From Streptomyces umbrinus (GTDB lineage Bacteria; Actinomycetota; Actinomycetes; Streptomycetales; Streptomycetaceae): a DNA stretch of 64,000 nucleotides. The DNA lies in the NCBI RefSeq assembly GCF_030817415.1, contig NZ_JAUSZI010000002.1, positions 1,116,001 to 1,180,000 of the forward strand, in the 5' to 3' direction. Below the pieces are notes generated by a model. It made no database searches. It saw nothing but the letters and a program-made list of their open reading frames with translations, and was not told the DNA's origin. Each line of letters opens with the position of its first letter. Positions within the stretch are counted from its first letter, which is position 1. Both the position numbers and the translations under genes were made by a program. This document shows, piece by piece, positions 1 through 8,713 of this stretch.

Positions 1-15
1 GCACCCGAAACGTCG

Positions 16-834
16 TCATGACGCCTTCCTCAGATCATAGGCCTCGGCCCACACCTGATCGCGCAGGCCTGCGCAGATGCGGGTGATCAGACGGGAGACA
101 TGCATCTGGGAGAGGCCGAGTTGCAGGGCGATGCGCTGCTGGGTCATCTCGCAGAAGAACCTCATGTAGAGGATCTGCCGCTCTCGTTCGGGCAGTGCCT
201 GCAGGAGCGGCCGGAGCGCCTCGCGGTCGACGACCCGGTCGAAGCCGGGCTCCATGCCTCCAAGGGTGTCGGTCAAGGGGTAGCTGTCCGCGGAGTGGCC
301 CGGCAGGGCGTCCATGGATACGGCGGTGTATGCCTCCAGGGCTCCCTGGCCCAGTCGTACCTCCGCCTCGGTGAGGCCGGTGTGCGCCGCGATCTCATGG
401 ACCGAGGGTTCGTGACCGTTGAGCGAAGCGCACTCGTTGCCGGCGGAGCGGACCCGGCTGCGAAGCTCCTGTACGCGCCTCGGCACATGCACGATCCACA
501 GGTCGTCGCGGAAGTGCCGCTTCACCTCTCCGAGGATCGTCGGTATGGCGAAGCTCGGAAAGGCAGTGCCGAGGGTCGGGTCGAAGCGGGACACCGCCTT
601 GACCAGGCCCAGTTGGGCGACCTGCTGGAGGTCCTCGAAGGACTCGCCACGATGACGGAAGCGCCGGGCCAGCCGTACGGCCATCGGCGCCCAGGCGCAC
701 ACCACTTCCTGCTGCAGCGCCGACCTCTCCGGGCCCTTCGGTAAAGCCGCGATACGGCGGAACGCGGCGTCGGTGTCCGGGGCGTCGTCGTAGACACGTC
801 TGGTCGGCCGGTTCTGCGTGGGTGCGTTCGGCAT
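16..834 (-). CDS. SigB/SigF/SigG-family RNA polymerase sigma factor
   Basis: This 272-residue protein has the layout of stress and sporulation sigma factors of the SigB/F/G group. Region 2 is readable as FEDLQQVAQLGLVKAVSRFD followed by the helix containing IPTILGEVKRHFRDD, and region 4 ends in a helix-turn-helix around MTQQRIALQLGLSQMHVSRL. The reading frame stays open upstream to 978, but the ATG at 834 is preceded by AGGGAG at a normal distance and begins the conserved-length protein, so I chose it. Factors of this group are normally held by an anti-sigma factor and released through partner switching with SpoIIE-type phosphatases, three of which lie further right. No anti-sigma or anti-anti-sigma gene is adjacent. 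The specific paralogue cannot be named from sequence alone. Confidence 0.93.
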   Translation of the reverse strand: MPNAPTQNRPTRRVYDDAPDTDAAFRRIAALPKGPERSALQQEVVCAWAPMAVRLARRFRHRGESFEDLQQVAQLGLVKAVSRFDPTLGTAFPSFAIPTILGEVKRHFRDDLWIVHVPRRVQELRSRVRSAGNECASLNGHEPSVHEIAAHTGLTEAEVRLGQGALEAYTAVSMDALPGHSADSYPLTDTLGGMEPGFDRVVDREALRPLLQALPERERQILYMRFFCEMTQQRIALQLGLSQMHVSRLITRICAGLRDQVWAEAYDLRKAS

Positions 835-1114
835 GGGCACGTGTCTCCCTGGTCGGTGGCATCGCTCACCGTGGGAGCCGTCGGACCGCAGCACACTGGG
901 GAGCAGCGACAGCTGCTCCCACGGGCGTGCCTCCGGTCTGAAGCACGCCCGACGGGTTCCCTGGCAGCCCGCTCTCAAACTCCCAACGGGCCCCGGCCCA
1001 GAGCCGATCCGGGGCTATGCTGGTCAGTACGCGTCCCAGACCCCGGCGGTGCACTGCCAGTTGGCAACGATGCCTGGCCCACACGTCTCCCAGTGTCTGG
1101 AACCGAGGCGCCCC

Positions 1115-1765
1115 ATGCGCACCCCGCCCCAACCGCACGACCCCGAAGTTTCCGAGCCGTCCACCCTGGACACGGTGCGGCTGCGCCGGCTGAACCGCTG
1201 GCAGGCCGAGGGCCTGCGGGAGGACCTCGCGGATCTGTACGTGGAGTCGTCCGCCGCCTCGCCAGGTGAGGAGTTCCACGACCGGCAGAAGTTCCTGCTC
1301 CGCCTGGCGGACGACGTACAACTGCCGGGATTCGACATGCTGGTCGCCGAGGCCCGGTCCCTGACGGGCTGTGCCTTCGGAGTACCGGTGTCGCGCGACG
1401 GCTCCTGGTGGCAGGGGTTCCACGGTCCGCTGCCGCAGAACCTGGAACAACTCACCGCGTCCGGACATGTCTTCGCGATCCTCGATACCGTCGTGCACCC
1501 CCACCAGCACGCCCACGGGCTCGCCCGTCGGCTGCAGGAACGCCTGCTCGGTGACCACGAGGCTTCGCTCGGCGTCACCTTGGTGGAGCAGTCCGACCGC
1601 TCGGTCCGTGCGGCCTTCACGGCCTGGGGCTGGCAGGAAGCAGGACAGATCCACCGGATGCCCGGCCCAACAGCCTTGCAGGTACTGGTTCTTCCCCTCG
1701 GAGAACGTACGTCTGTGCATCCGGACGGCCTCGCCCACAACGACCGGACCCAACGGCCCGAGTAG
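1115..1765 (+). CDS. GNAT-like N-acetyltransferase domain protein
   Basis: This 216-residue cytoplasmic protein is divergent from the sigma factor. The segment ILDTVVHPHQHAHGLARRLQ at about residues 121-140 fits GNAT motif A, the acetyl-CoA pyrophosphate loop, following a beta strand. The C-terminal part, with an AFTAWGWQEAGQI segment, matches the last strands of the fold, where close homologues carry a G-F/W motif. The frame is open from 818, but the ATG at 1115 has GAGG seven bases upstream and starts just before the conserved sequence. The substrate is unknown; similar Streptomyces proteins are annotated only as acetyltransferases or hypothetical. The first hundred residues do not resemble a specific domain I know. 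Confidence 0.75.
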   Translation: MRTPPQPHDPEVSEPSTLDTVRLRRLNRWQAEGLREDLADLYVESSAASPGEEFHDRQKFLLRLADDVQLPGFDMLVAEARSLTGCAFGVPVSRDGSWWQGFHGPLPQNLEQLTASGHVFAILDTVVHPHQHAHGLARRLQERLLGDHEASLGVTLVEQSDRSVRAAFTAWGWQEAGQIHRMPGPTALQVLVLPLGERTSVHPDGLAHNDRTQRPE

Positions 1766-1849
1766 CCGAACGGGCCAGGAATCGTGGGGTGTTTGGGACT
1801 CGTCGTCAGGGCTACTCAGCAGGGGCGTCCGACGGCCGGCCGGGACGAA

Positions 1850-1884
1850 GGCACCGGAGAGTTGAGTTCACAGCTCCCGGTGCC
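1850..1884. terminator. Inverted repeat between convergent genes
   Basis: GGCACCGG (1850-1857) pairs with CCGGTGCC (1877-1884), with partial further pairing inside. It sits between the stops of the acetyltransferase-like gene and the ANTAR gene, where a bidirectional terminator is expected. There is no U-tract, as is usual in Streptomyces. Confidence 0.4.
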
Positions 1885-1903
1885 ATCCGTCGAGCACACG
1901 CCG

Positions 1904-2263
1904 TCACCCCCGGTCCGCCGCGTGCAGGCACCGCAGCGCCCGGCTGAGCCCTCGCCGTATCTCTTCCGGGAGCCTCTCGCCCTCCGCAGTGGCCACCAGG
2001 GCCGCAGCCACGTCCCGGAGCTTGATGTTGCAGTGCTGCGACACACCCACGAGCACGTCCCAGGCCCTCTCGCTGGAGCACGGCGCCAGTGCCATCACCA
2101 TGCCGCGGGCCTGGTCGATGACCGCACGGGTCACCAGCGCCCGGCCCAACTGCTCGTTCCTGGCACGCAGTTCGACAACCTCGGCCGGCAGAGCCGCATC
2201 CCGCGCCAAATCGACAGCCGTCACCAGCCGCCCTTCTTCGCGGTGAGTGGTCACCTGGTGCAC
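1904..2263 (-). CDS. ANTAR-domain protein
   Basis: This is a 119-residue protein consisting of a short N-terminal segment, a helix with VVELRARNEQLGRALVTR, and an ANTAR domain (VIDQARGMVMAL ... AWDVLVGVSQHCNIKLRDVAAAL). ANTAR domains bind paired hairpins in nascent RNA and prevent termination. No receiver or GAF domain is fused to it, so its input must come from a partner. The frame is open to 2317, but GGGAGG lies six bases before the GTG at 2263, which I take as the start. A second overlapping frame to 2465 is a shadow. RNA targets are not visible here. A GAF-ANTAR protein at 31.4 kb is a larger relative. Confidence 0.85.
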   Translation of the reverse strand: MHQVTTHREEGRLVTAVDLARDAALPAEVVELRARNEQLGRALVTRAVIDQARGMVMALAPCSSERAWDVLVGVSQHCNIKLRDVAAALVATAEGERLPEEIRRGLSRALRCLHAADRG

Positions 2264-2646
2264 GGTGGGCCTCCCAGGAGCGGAACAGGACATCGCTGCC
2301 GGGGACTGGGGCCTCACTCAGCAGCGTAGTCCTGCCCAAAGCTTGCGGATACCGTGCGACACCCTCAGGTACTTTCCGCAATGGATGGCTGCCGCCCCGG
2401 CCCCGATCGCCGGTTTCCGCCTCCGGCACACAGCGCGGGCAGGACGCATTCGATGCAGCACTCACGAATGTCCGACCCGCACGGACCGTAGTAAAATAGT
2501 TGCGGGTGGTGCACTCTCACGTGCAACCGCCCGGAAGGGCGACTCCGGCGTGTTCACGTCGGAGTCGTTGGCTCGGCCGATGCGCGGCCGTGATCTTCCG
2601 TGGAGCAGCCGACGCCGACGGGCGCCTCGCTCAGAGGGGAAACGGC

Positions 2647-3003
2647 ATGATCCAGGCAGCCGACATCCGAGAATGGCGCAACCACGACGTCGTCGATCCG
2701 AAGGGGCACAGGATCGGCGCGCTCGAAGCGGTCTACGTGGACACCGCCACCGACGAACCGGCCGTTGCCACCGTCCGGACCGGACTGCCCACCCGGCAGC
2801 GCCTGGTCTTCGTCCCCCTCGACGAGACGACCCTCGGGCCGGGCTACCTCAAGGTCTCCTACGCCAAGAGCCTGGTCAAACAAGCTCCCTCGATCGGCAC
2901 GGACGACATTCTGCCCGCCGAGCAGGAGGAAGAGATCTTCCACTACTACGGCATCGCCTACCAGCCGGGGGCCAACGGCGAGCGGCAACTCGCGCGCCGC
3001 TGA
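2647..3003 (+). CDS. PRC-barrel domain protein
   Basis: This is a 118-residue protein. Residues 1-80 have the PRC-barrel pattern: DIREWRNHDVVDPKGHRIG, then strands including AVYVDTATDEPAVATVRTG and LVFVPLDETTLGPGYLKVSY. The acidic C-terminal tail ends in a YYGIAYQP motif common to Streptomyces relatives. PRC barrels mediate protein or RNA contacts. In actinomycetes, small stand-alone members often sit in general-stress regulons, which fits the neighbours. The ATG at 2647 is chosen because AGGGGAAA precedes it; the open frame to 2500 lacks such a signal. The gene for a small membrane protein follows 61 bp downstream, so the two may be cotranscribed. The exact function is unknown. Confidence 0.85.
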   Translation: MIQAADIREWRNHDVVDPKGHRIGALEAVYVDTATDEPAVATVRTGLPTRQRLVFVPLDETTLGPGYLKVSYAKSLVKQAPSIGTDDILPAEQEEEIFHYYGIAYQPGANGERQLARR

Positions 3004-3064
3004 GACCGGCAGCCCGCTGATACGGCAGCCTGCTCGAAGGGACTCGAAGGGAGGTGCGCGGGCG

Positions 3065-3235
3065 ATGGTGCTCTTCCTGCTGCTCGTCCTCGCCGCCGTC
3101 GTCCTGGGGATCATCGGCGTGGCGGCGGACGGCCTGGGCTACTTGCTGGTCATCGGCATCATGCTCCTGGCAGCCGATGTGATCGTTGCCGCCGTCGTCT
3201 GGACCCGGCGCGCCAGGCGGCGTCCCGTTCGCTGA
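3065..3235 (+). CDS. Small two-segment hydrophobic membrane protein
   Basis: This is a 56-residue protein with two predicted membrane helices, at about residues 2-20 (MVLFLLLVLAAVVLGIIG) and 26-46 (YLLVIGIMLLAADVIVAAVV), separated by a short AADGLG turn and ending in a basic tail TRRARRRPVR. GGGAGG precedes the ATG at 3065 by a usual spacing. Such short hydrophobic proteins are frequent in Streptomyces, often next to stress genes, and have no known function. The last four codons and stop are the first bases of a 35-bp unit that is then repeated twice in the DNA downstream, so the 3' end of this gene appears to have been duplicated. Confidence 0.75.
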   Translation: MVLFLLLVLAAVVLGIIGVAADGLGYLLVIGIMLLAADVIVAAVVWTRRARRRPVR

Positions 3236-3323
3236 CCGGAGCCGGGGTGTTCCGGCATCCCGTTCGCTGAATGGAGCCGGGCCGTTCCGGTACCCCGTTC
3301 GCTGAGGAGCCGGGTTGTTCCGG
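3224..3323 (+). repeat. 35-bp tandem repeat, three copies
   Basis: Three head-to-tail units begin at 3224, 3259 and 3294, each starting CCCGTTCGCTGA and carrying GGAGCCGGG and GTTCCGG further in. The first two are 35 bp; the third is cut to 30 bp. The first unit includes the 3' codons and stop of the small membrane protein, so each unit also holds a copy of that stop codon. Confidence 0.85.
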
Positions 3324-3379
3324 TGAAGGGATCGGATCCCTTGGCCTCCGCTACGCCCTCCGATGCCCTCTCCGTTCCC

Positions 3380-4462
3380 CTACCGGGTCAGCCCCGCCTT
3401 CTCACACGCGCGCCGCAGTTCCGGGGTGCAGATCTGGTCGACGGTGTACACGCCGTCCTTGACGAGTGTCCGCTCGATGTTGTCGACCGTCACCGCGCTC
3501 GGAGTGAGCAGGACGGACGGGATGTCCTCGGTGGTGGAACTGTCGGTCGACGTGGTGGAGACATCGTCGAGACCCTCGCCGCGCGCCAGGGCGACCGCCA
3601 TGGCGGCGGCCGTGTCGGCCTCCGCCGCGAACGGCTTGTACACCGTCATGTACTGCTCGCCCCTGATGATGCGCCGCACGGCCTCGATGTCGGCGTCCTG
3701 GCCGGTGATGGGAGGAAGCTTCCTGACGCCGGCGCTCTTGAAGGCGGCGACGGCGCCCGCGGCGATGGAGTCGTTGACCGCAAGGACGCCGTCGATCCGG
3801 TCGGGCCCGAGGGCCGCGATGGCCGCGGACATGTTGGTGTGGGCGTTGTCCTTGCTCCAGCCCAGGATGTCGTACGACCTGCTGATCGTCACCTTGCCTT
3901 TGATGACGGACAGGGTGCCCCGCTTGTACCACGCCGCGTTGGGGCTGGTCGGATCGCCGTTCAGCATCACGACGTTCTCGCCGTTCCCCCTGTCGCTCAT
4001 GGCCTTCAGGAGTGCCTCACCCTGGAGCTTGCCGACCTGTCCGCCGTCGACAGTGACATAGCCCGAGATCGGGCCCTCGGCGAGCCGGTCGTAGGAGACG
4101 ACCGGGATGTCCGCCTTGCGCGCTTCCTGGATCGAGGAGCGGACCGCCCTGGTGTCGGCGGCGTCGAGGATCAGGACCTCGACCCCCTTGGTGATCATGG
4201 ACATCAGCTGTTCCCGCTGCCTCGCCGCGTCGTTCTCGGCGTTGGCGTACTCCATGGTGCAGCGGGGGCACAGCTCCTTGAGGCGCTGCTCGATGAGGGG
4301 CTTGTCGGAATGCTCCCAGCGGGGGACCGCCCGGCTCGGGAGCAGCAGACCGACGGTGAAGCCGTCCGTGTCCGCCACGTCGTCGCCGCCGCAGGCGGCC
4401 AGGGACAGCGTCATGAGCCCGGCGACGAGCGCCGCGACCAGATGCCGCGTACGGGTTCTCAT
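3380..4462 (-). CDS. Sugar-type ABC substrate-binding lipoprotein (XylF/RbsB-like)
   Basis: This 360-residue secreted lipoprotein begins with a basic signal peptide and the lipobox LSLAAC, which places Cys at about residue 24, so it is anchored on the outer face of the membrane. The remainder is a type I periplasmic-binding fold close to XylF: VGLLLPS, YDRLAEGPI, MLNGDPTSPNAA, ITGQDADIEAVRRI and GEQYMTVYKP. The start is fixed by an ATGA overlap with the stop of the upstream SpoIIE phosphatase gene, which implies translational coupling. No permease or ATPase follows it. A paralogue sharing many segments opens the divergent transporter operon 3.1 kb away. It may supply ligand to that transporter or act as a sensor lipoprotein; the ligand is unknown. 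Confidence 0.9.
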   Translation of the reverse strand: MRTRTRHLVAALVAGLMTLSLAACGGDDVADTDGFTVGLLLPSRAVPRWEHSDKPLIEQRLKELCPRCTMEYANAENDAARQREQLMSMITKGVEVLILDAADTRAVRSSIQEARKADIPVVSYDRLAEGPISGYVTVDGGQVGKLQGEALLKAMSDRGNGENVVMLNGDPTSPNAAWYKRGTLSVIKGKVTISRSYDILGWSKDNAHTNMSAAIAALGPDRIDGVLAVNDSIAAGAVAAFKSAGVRKLPPITGQDADIEAVRRIIRGEQYMTVYKPFAAEADTAAAMAVALARGEGLDDVSTTSTDSSTTEDIPSVLLTPSAVTVDNIERTLVKDGVYTVDQICTPELRRACEKAGLTR

Positions 4463-7137
4463 GGTGCAGCCCCTTGTTCCGTCCCGGGCTCCTGTTCCGC
4501 CCCGGGCTCCGGGTCCGCGGGAGTCGGCTCGTGCTTCGGCACGACGATCTCGCTCCACACCTGCTTGCCGTCGGCCACCGGCATCGAACCGAAGGCCTCC
4601 GACATCGCCTCGACCAGGAGCAGGCCCCGACCGCCGGTCGACTCCCAGTCCACGGACACGGGCTTGGCGGGCGCGCGCGGCGAGGAGTCGGTCACGCAGA
4701 CCCGGAGCCGGTCCCCGCGGAGCATCAGATCGACGCGGACCGGGCCCTGGGTGTGCACCAGGGCGTTGGTCACGAGTTCGGACACGACCAGCAGCACCGA
4801 GTCGGCCACGTCCTCGACCCGCCACTTGCGCAGCGTGCGCGCGGTGAAACGGCGGGCGTGCATGACGGCGTCGGGCAGCCGCCACACCGCCCAGCCGGCC
4901 CGGATCGGCCGGGTCTTCATCCCGTCGTAGCGCAGCAGCAACAGCGCCACGTCGTCCTCGCGACGGTCGACACCGCCGAGCAGTTCGTCGGCCATCCGCC
5001 CCGGATCAGCGGGATCGGCTGCGGCGAGCGCGTCGCGTGTGCGCCGCATGCCTTCGTCCAGAGGCAGGTCGGCCGCCTCGACCAAGCCGTCGGTGACCAG
5101 AGCGAGCACCGTGCCGGGGGTCAACGCGACGGTGGTCATGGGGAATTCGGCCTCCGCGAGGATGCCCAACGGGAGCCCGCCCTCGACCTGCACCTCCTCG
5201 GTCCTGCCGTCGGGATGGCGTATCAGCGGTGCGAGGTGCCCGGCCCGGACGAAGAGGGTGTTGCCCTCCTCCAGGTCCAGTTCGGCGTAGCAGCAGGTGG
5301 CGAAGAGATCGGTCTCCATGCCGACGAGGAGTCGGTTGGCGCGCGAGACGACCACGTCGGGCGGGTGGCCCTCGACCGCGTAGGCCCTGACTGCCGTACG
5401 CATCTGGCCCATGATCGTCGCGGCTCCGGCGCTGTGTCCCTGTACGTCTCCGATGACCAGCGCCACCCGGTCCTCGGACAGGGCGATGACGTCGTACCAG
5501 TCACCGCCCACCTGCAGCCCCCGCCGGGCGGGCAGATAGCGGGCGACGGCCGTCCCGCCGGGCAGCTCCGGGAGGCGCCGGGGCAGCAGACTGCGCTGCA
5601 GCATCGTCGCGAGCTCCTGCTCGGCGTCGTGCGCGTGCGCGCGGTTGAGGGCCTGTCCGACCAGCGCCGCGGTGGCGGTGAACAGGGACCGCTCCTCGGG
5701 GACGAAGTCGTGGGGCTCGTCCCAGCCGACCAGGCACACGCCCGCGACCCGGCCCTTGGCGGGCAGCGGCAGCACGGCCAGACCTCCGGCACCGATGCCC
5801 GCGAGTCCGGGTTCGAGGGTCGTGCCGGCGGACCACAGGTTCATCCGTCCGTCCCGCAGCGCCAGTTGCAGGGTGGGCAGGGCGCTGACCGGTGCGTCGG
5901 GCCACTCCGAACGCCACTCGGAACGCCATGTCTCCGGCCAGGCCGCGGGCTGGGGCGGGTCGAGCACGGTGACCATGAGCCGGTCGTCCCGCAACTCGGC
6001 GAGTGCCACCCGGTCGGCGCCCAGCGGCTCGCGCAGGGCGGTGACCACCACCCGGCCGACGTCACGGACCGTGGTCGCGTCGTCGAGCGCGGCGGTCAGC
6101 CACTGGATCCTGGACACGTCGTCGGCGCTCTGCCGCAGGACCGAGGTCGCCGTCACCACGCCCAGCACCTGCTCCGGACGCTCGTCGGTGCTCGCCACCA
6201 CCCGGCAGGTCAGGCTCAGCCAGCGCATTCCACCGGTGGGGCGGCGGACACGGAACTCCAGCTCCCGGCGGCCGAACGCCTCCGTGGACGGTTCCAGTAC
6301 CGAGATGAGCGCGTGCATGTCCTCCGGGAGCGCGTGCGCCAGCAGGGTGTCCACCTTGCCGTCGAAGTCGGCCGGTGTGATGCCGACCAGATCGAGCAGA
6401 GCCTCGTCCGCCTCGATCAGACCGGTGTCCGGCATCAGGACGAACGAGCCGACGCCCAGACTCCGCAGGGCGGGGCTCAGCAGCGACGTGGGCGCGGGGC
6501 GGTCGGCCTCGGTCCGGAGCATGGCTGCGATCGCGTCGGCGTACCGCTCCAGGAAGCGCCGCTGCTCGGCCTCGAAGCCGATCGGGGACGCTCCCACGAC
6601 GACGAGGCAGCCCAGCCGCCTGCCCTCCGTCCCCAGGGGGAGGGCGGCGAGCGGTGCCTCTGTCGGCGGCGCCTGCGCCTGCTGCTCCTGCTCCTGTGCC
6701 TGCGGCGCCTGTGCCGACGACGGCGTCGGACCGCCCCCGGAAAGCCCGCCTCCGGAAACCCGGCCCTCGGAACGCCGGCCTTCGGAGTCCCGTCGCTGGG
6801 AGTCCCGGTCCTCCGAGCGGGTGGCGAGGTCCACGAGGTCCAGCCACAGCGGCCGGTCGGTGCGGAAGGCGTGCGCCGCAGGTGAGTCACCGGACAGGGG
6901 CAGCCGCTCCGGCGGCAGGTACTGCGACGTGGCACGCCCGGCCGTCTCCACCAGGCGGAGATCGCCGTTCCCGGCATCGGGGACATAGACCGCTGCCAAC
7001 GCCACTCCGGCGAAGGTCAGGGGCCTGTCGCTCGCGGCTGCCTCCGGCAGAGGTGGCCGTGAACCGTTGTCGTCGGCGCCGGCCCGGGACTCCCGCGGCT
7101 CCGAGACTCCGGCCAGGGCGCGGCCGTCATGATGCAT
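4459..7137 (-). CDS. SpoIIE-type PP2C phosphatase with GAF, PAS and HATPase domains
   Basis: This is an 892-residue soluble multidomain signalling protein. In order it has a GAF domain (about 20-220) interrupted by a low-complexity repeat, a PAS domain (225-335), a second GAF (350-500), a PP2C-type SpoIIE phosphatase domain (530-745) with the metal-site motifs GGDWYD and GDVQGH, and a C-terminal HATPase_c domain with ELVTNALVHTQG and a GGRGLLLVEAMS lid. Such proteins dephosphorylate anti-anti-sigma factors and can also phosphorylate them through the ATPase domain. The start ATG has GGAGGT about eleven bases upstream. No membrane segment is present. Its stop overlaps the start of a binding lipoprotein by ATGA, an unusual pairing discussed in the findings. 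Confidence 0.92.
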   Translation of the reverse strand: MHHDGRALAGVSEPRESRAGADDNGSRPPLPEAAASDRPLTFAGVALAAVYVPDAGNGDLRLVETAGRATSQYLPPERLPLSGDSPAAHAFRTDRPLWLDLVDLATRSEDRDSQRRDSEGRRSEGRVSGGGLSGGGPTPSSAQAPQAQEQEQQAQAPPTEAPLAALPLGTEGRRLGCLVVVGASPIGFEAEQRRFLERYADAIAAMLRTEADRPAPTSLLSPALRSLGVGSFVLMPDTGLIEADEALLDLVGITPADFDGKVDTLLAHALPEDMHALISVLEPSTEAFGRRELEFRVRRPTGGMRWLSLTCRVVASTDERPEQVLGVVTATSVLRQSADDVSRIQWLTAALDDATTVRDVGRVVVTALREPLGADRVALAELRDDRLMVTVLDPPQPAAWPETWRSEWRSEWPDAPVSALPTLQLALRDGRMNLWSAGTTLEPGLAGIGAGGLAVLPLPAKGRVAGVCLVGWDEPHDFVPEERSLFTATAALVGQALNRAHAHDAEQELATMLQRSLLPRRLPELPGGTAVARYLPARRGLQVGGDWYDVIALSEDRVALVIGDVQGHSAGAATIMGQMRTAVRAYAVEGHPPDVVVSRANRLLVGMETDLFATCCYAELDLEEGNTLFVRAGHLAPLIRHPDGRTEEVQVEGGLPLGILAEAEFPMTTVALTPGTVLALVTDGLVEAADLPLDEGMRRTRDALAAADPADPGRMADELLGGVDRREDDVALLLLRYDGMKTRPIRAGWAVWRLPDAVMHARRFTARTLRKWRVEDVADSVLLVVSELVTNALVHTQGPVRVDLMLRGDRLRVCVTDSSPRAPAKPVSVDWESTGGRGLLLVEAMSEAFGSMPVADGKQVWSEIVVPKHEPTPADPEPGAEQEPGTEQGAAP
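6731..6820 (-). repeat. 15-bp minisatellite, six units, inside the GAF domain
   Basis: Six head-to-tail 15-bp units related to CCGCCTCCGGAAACC run from 6731 to 6820. On the coding strand they encode six pentapeptides (SEDRD, SQRRD, SEGRR, SEGRV, SGGGL, SGGG-). They are followed by a Gln/Ala-rich stretch, and together they split the first GAF domain of the phosphatase. Confidence 0.8.
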
Positions 7138-7573
7138 GTCCGCGACCTACCTCCGGTCCATGCGGCAGGTGCCGCTGGGTTGAGATCGGACGCCCACCTA
7201 CCAGAATCGCATATCGGGACTAACACGACAGATCCAGCTGATCGCGGTCAGTGGCAGACCGCCTCACGGGCACCCCCACAGGCCCTGAGAAATCGTCTCG
7301 ACGCCCGCCGTACAGCCGCTTTCGCGCGGTATCCCGCGCCCGTCGCCGACGGCCGGAGCCGAACCGCCGCGACCGACGGCCGGAGCCGGGCCGCTGCGTT
7401 CGCAGATCACCACGGCCGGTGCCACACTTACGACGTGTTCGACTTGCCACGCCGATCACACGCCAGCCCTTGACGCCACGAGGCACCCGGATCCCCTGAC
7501 CGTCTCAGGCCGGGCGCACGCAACCGTGAGCGCCCCTCGTCACACGAGGTGAAGGACAAGGGAGGTCTTTCAC
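7138..7573. other. 436-bp divergent intergenic region
   Basis: This region lies between the divergent phosphatase and binding-protein genes and must hold both promoters. I see no gene in it. A 15-bp direct repeat, CCGACGGCCGGAGCC, occurs at 7346 and 7373. I could not identify a confident operator for a sugar regulator. Confidence 0.5.
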
Positions 7574-8662
7574 ATGAAGGCCTGCATCCGGGGCGCGGCC
7601 GTCGTCATGACCGTGATCTCGACGGTTGTCGCCCTTGGGGCCTGCGGGCAGGACGCCGAGGACGACTCCGACACCGGGAACACGCTGAGCATCGGCGTGC
7701 TGCTTCCGGACTCCACCACGGCCCGCTGGGAGACACAGGACCGGCCCCTGCTCCAGAAGAGGATCACGGAGCTGTGCGACGACTGCGCGGTCGAGAACGC
7801 CAATGCCAAGGGCGATGTGGCCATCCAGCAGGAACAGATGGACTCGATGCTCAGCAAGGGGGTCGACGCCATCGTCCTCGTGGCCGTGGACGCCAGATCG
7901 CTCCGCCCCGCCGTCAGGAAGGCGGACCAGGCGGGCGTCCCGGTCATCGCCTACGACCGCCTCGCCGAGGGCCCGATCGCGGGCTATGCCTCCTTCGACG
8001 GCGAGGAGGTCGGCAGACTCCAGGGCAGGGCGCTGCTGACAGCGATGGGCGACAGGGCGCCCGACGACCAGATCGTCATGATGAACGGTGATCCCACCGA
8101 CCCCAACGCGGTGTCGTTCAAGAAGGGCGCACTGTCCGTGCTTCAGGGGCGGGTGAAGATCGGCAAGGCGTACGACACCACCCAGTGGAGGACGGAGACC
8201 GCGCACATGAACATGTCCGCCGCCATCTCGGCCCTCGGCGTCGACAACATCGACGGGGTCTACGCGGCCAACGACGGCCTCGCCGCCGGCTGTATCTCCT
8301 CCCTCAAGGCGAACAAGGTCGCCCCGCTGCCCCCGGTCACCGGGCAGGACGCCGAGCTCGGAGCCGTACGGCGCATCGTCGGCGGCGAGCAGTACATGAC
8401 CGTCTACAAGCCCTTCGGACCCGAGGCTTCCGCCGGCGCCGCCATGGCCGTGGCCGCGGCCCGCGACGAAAGCCTCGACCGGGTCGCCAAGAGCGAGGTG
8501 ACACCCCTGGGCGGGCACACGGTTCCGGCCGTCCTGCTCACCCCCGTGTCCGTGACGGTCGACACCATCAAGGACACCTTGGTGAAGGACGGCGCCTACA
8601 CGGTCGAGCAGATCTGTACCCCCCAACTCGGGGCCGCCTGCGAAGAGGCCGGACTCACCTGA
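7574..8662 (+). CDS. Sugar-type ABC substrate-binding lipoprotein, first gene of transporter operon
   Basis: This is a 362-residue lipoprotein with a signal peptide ending in the lipobox ALGAC. It belongs to the XylF-like family: IGVLLPDS, YDRLAEGPIAGY, MMNGDPTDPNAV, HMNMSAAISALG, VTGQDAELGAVRRIVGGEQYMTVYKP. It is clearly paralogous to the protein encoded at 3380-4462, with long shared segments throughout. GGGAGG precedes the ATG at 7574. The ATPase and permease genes follow with spacings of 51 bp and an overlap, making a complete ABC importer for a sugar or sugar-like compound. Xylose is suggested by family resemblance only. No sugar catabolic gene or repressor is adjacent, so the ligand remains open. 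Confidence 0.92.
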   Translation: MKACIRGAAVVMTVISTVVALGACGQDAEDDSDTGNTLSIGVLLPDSTTARWETQDRPLLQKRITELCDDCAVENANAKGDVAIQQEQMDSMLSKGVDAIVLVAVDARSLRPAVRKADQAGVPVIAYDRLAEGPIAGYASFDGEEVGRLQGRALLTAMGDRAPDDQIVMMNGDPTDPNAVSFKKGALSVLQGRVKIGKAYDTTQWRTETAHMNMSAAISALGVDNIDGVYAANDGLAAGCISSLKANKVAPLPPVTGQDAELGAVRRIVGGEQYMTVYKPFGPEASAGAAMAVAAARDESLDRVAKSEVTPLGGHTVPAVLLTPVSVTVDTIKDTLVKDGAYTVEQICTPQLGAACEEAGLT

Positions 8663-8713
8663 CAAGCAGGTTCCGACCAGGTCCGGCCCGCCCCCGGGAA
8701 GGAGATGGTTTCC

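Noticed and set aside
4474..6885. 803-residue open frame on the plus strand
   Set aside because: It is antisense to the SpoIIE phosphatase gene, composed of Gly/Arg/Gln-rich sequence without domains, as expected from GC-rich third positions.
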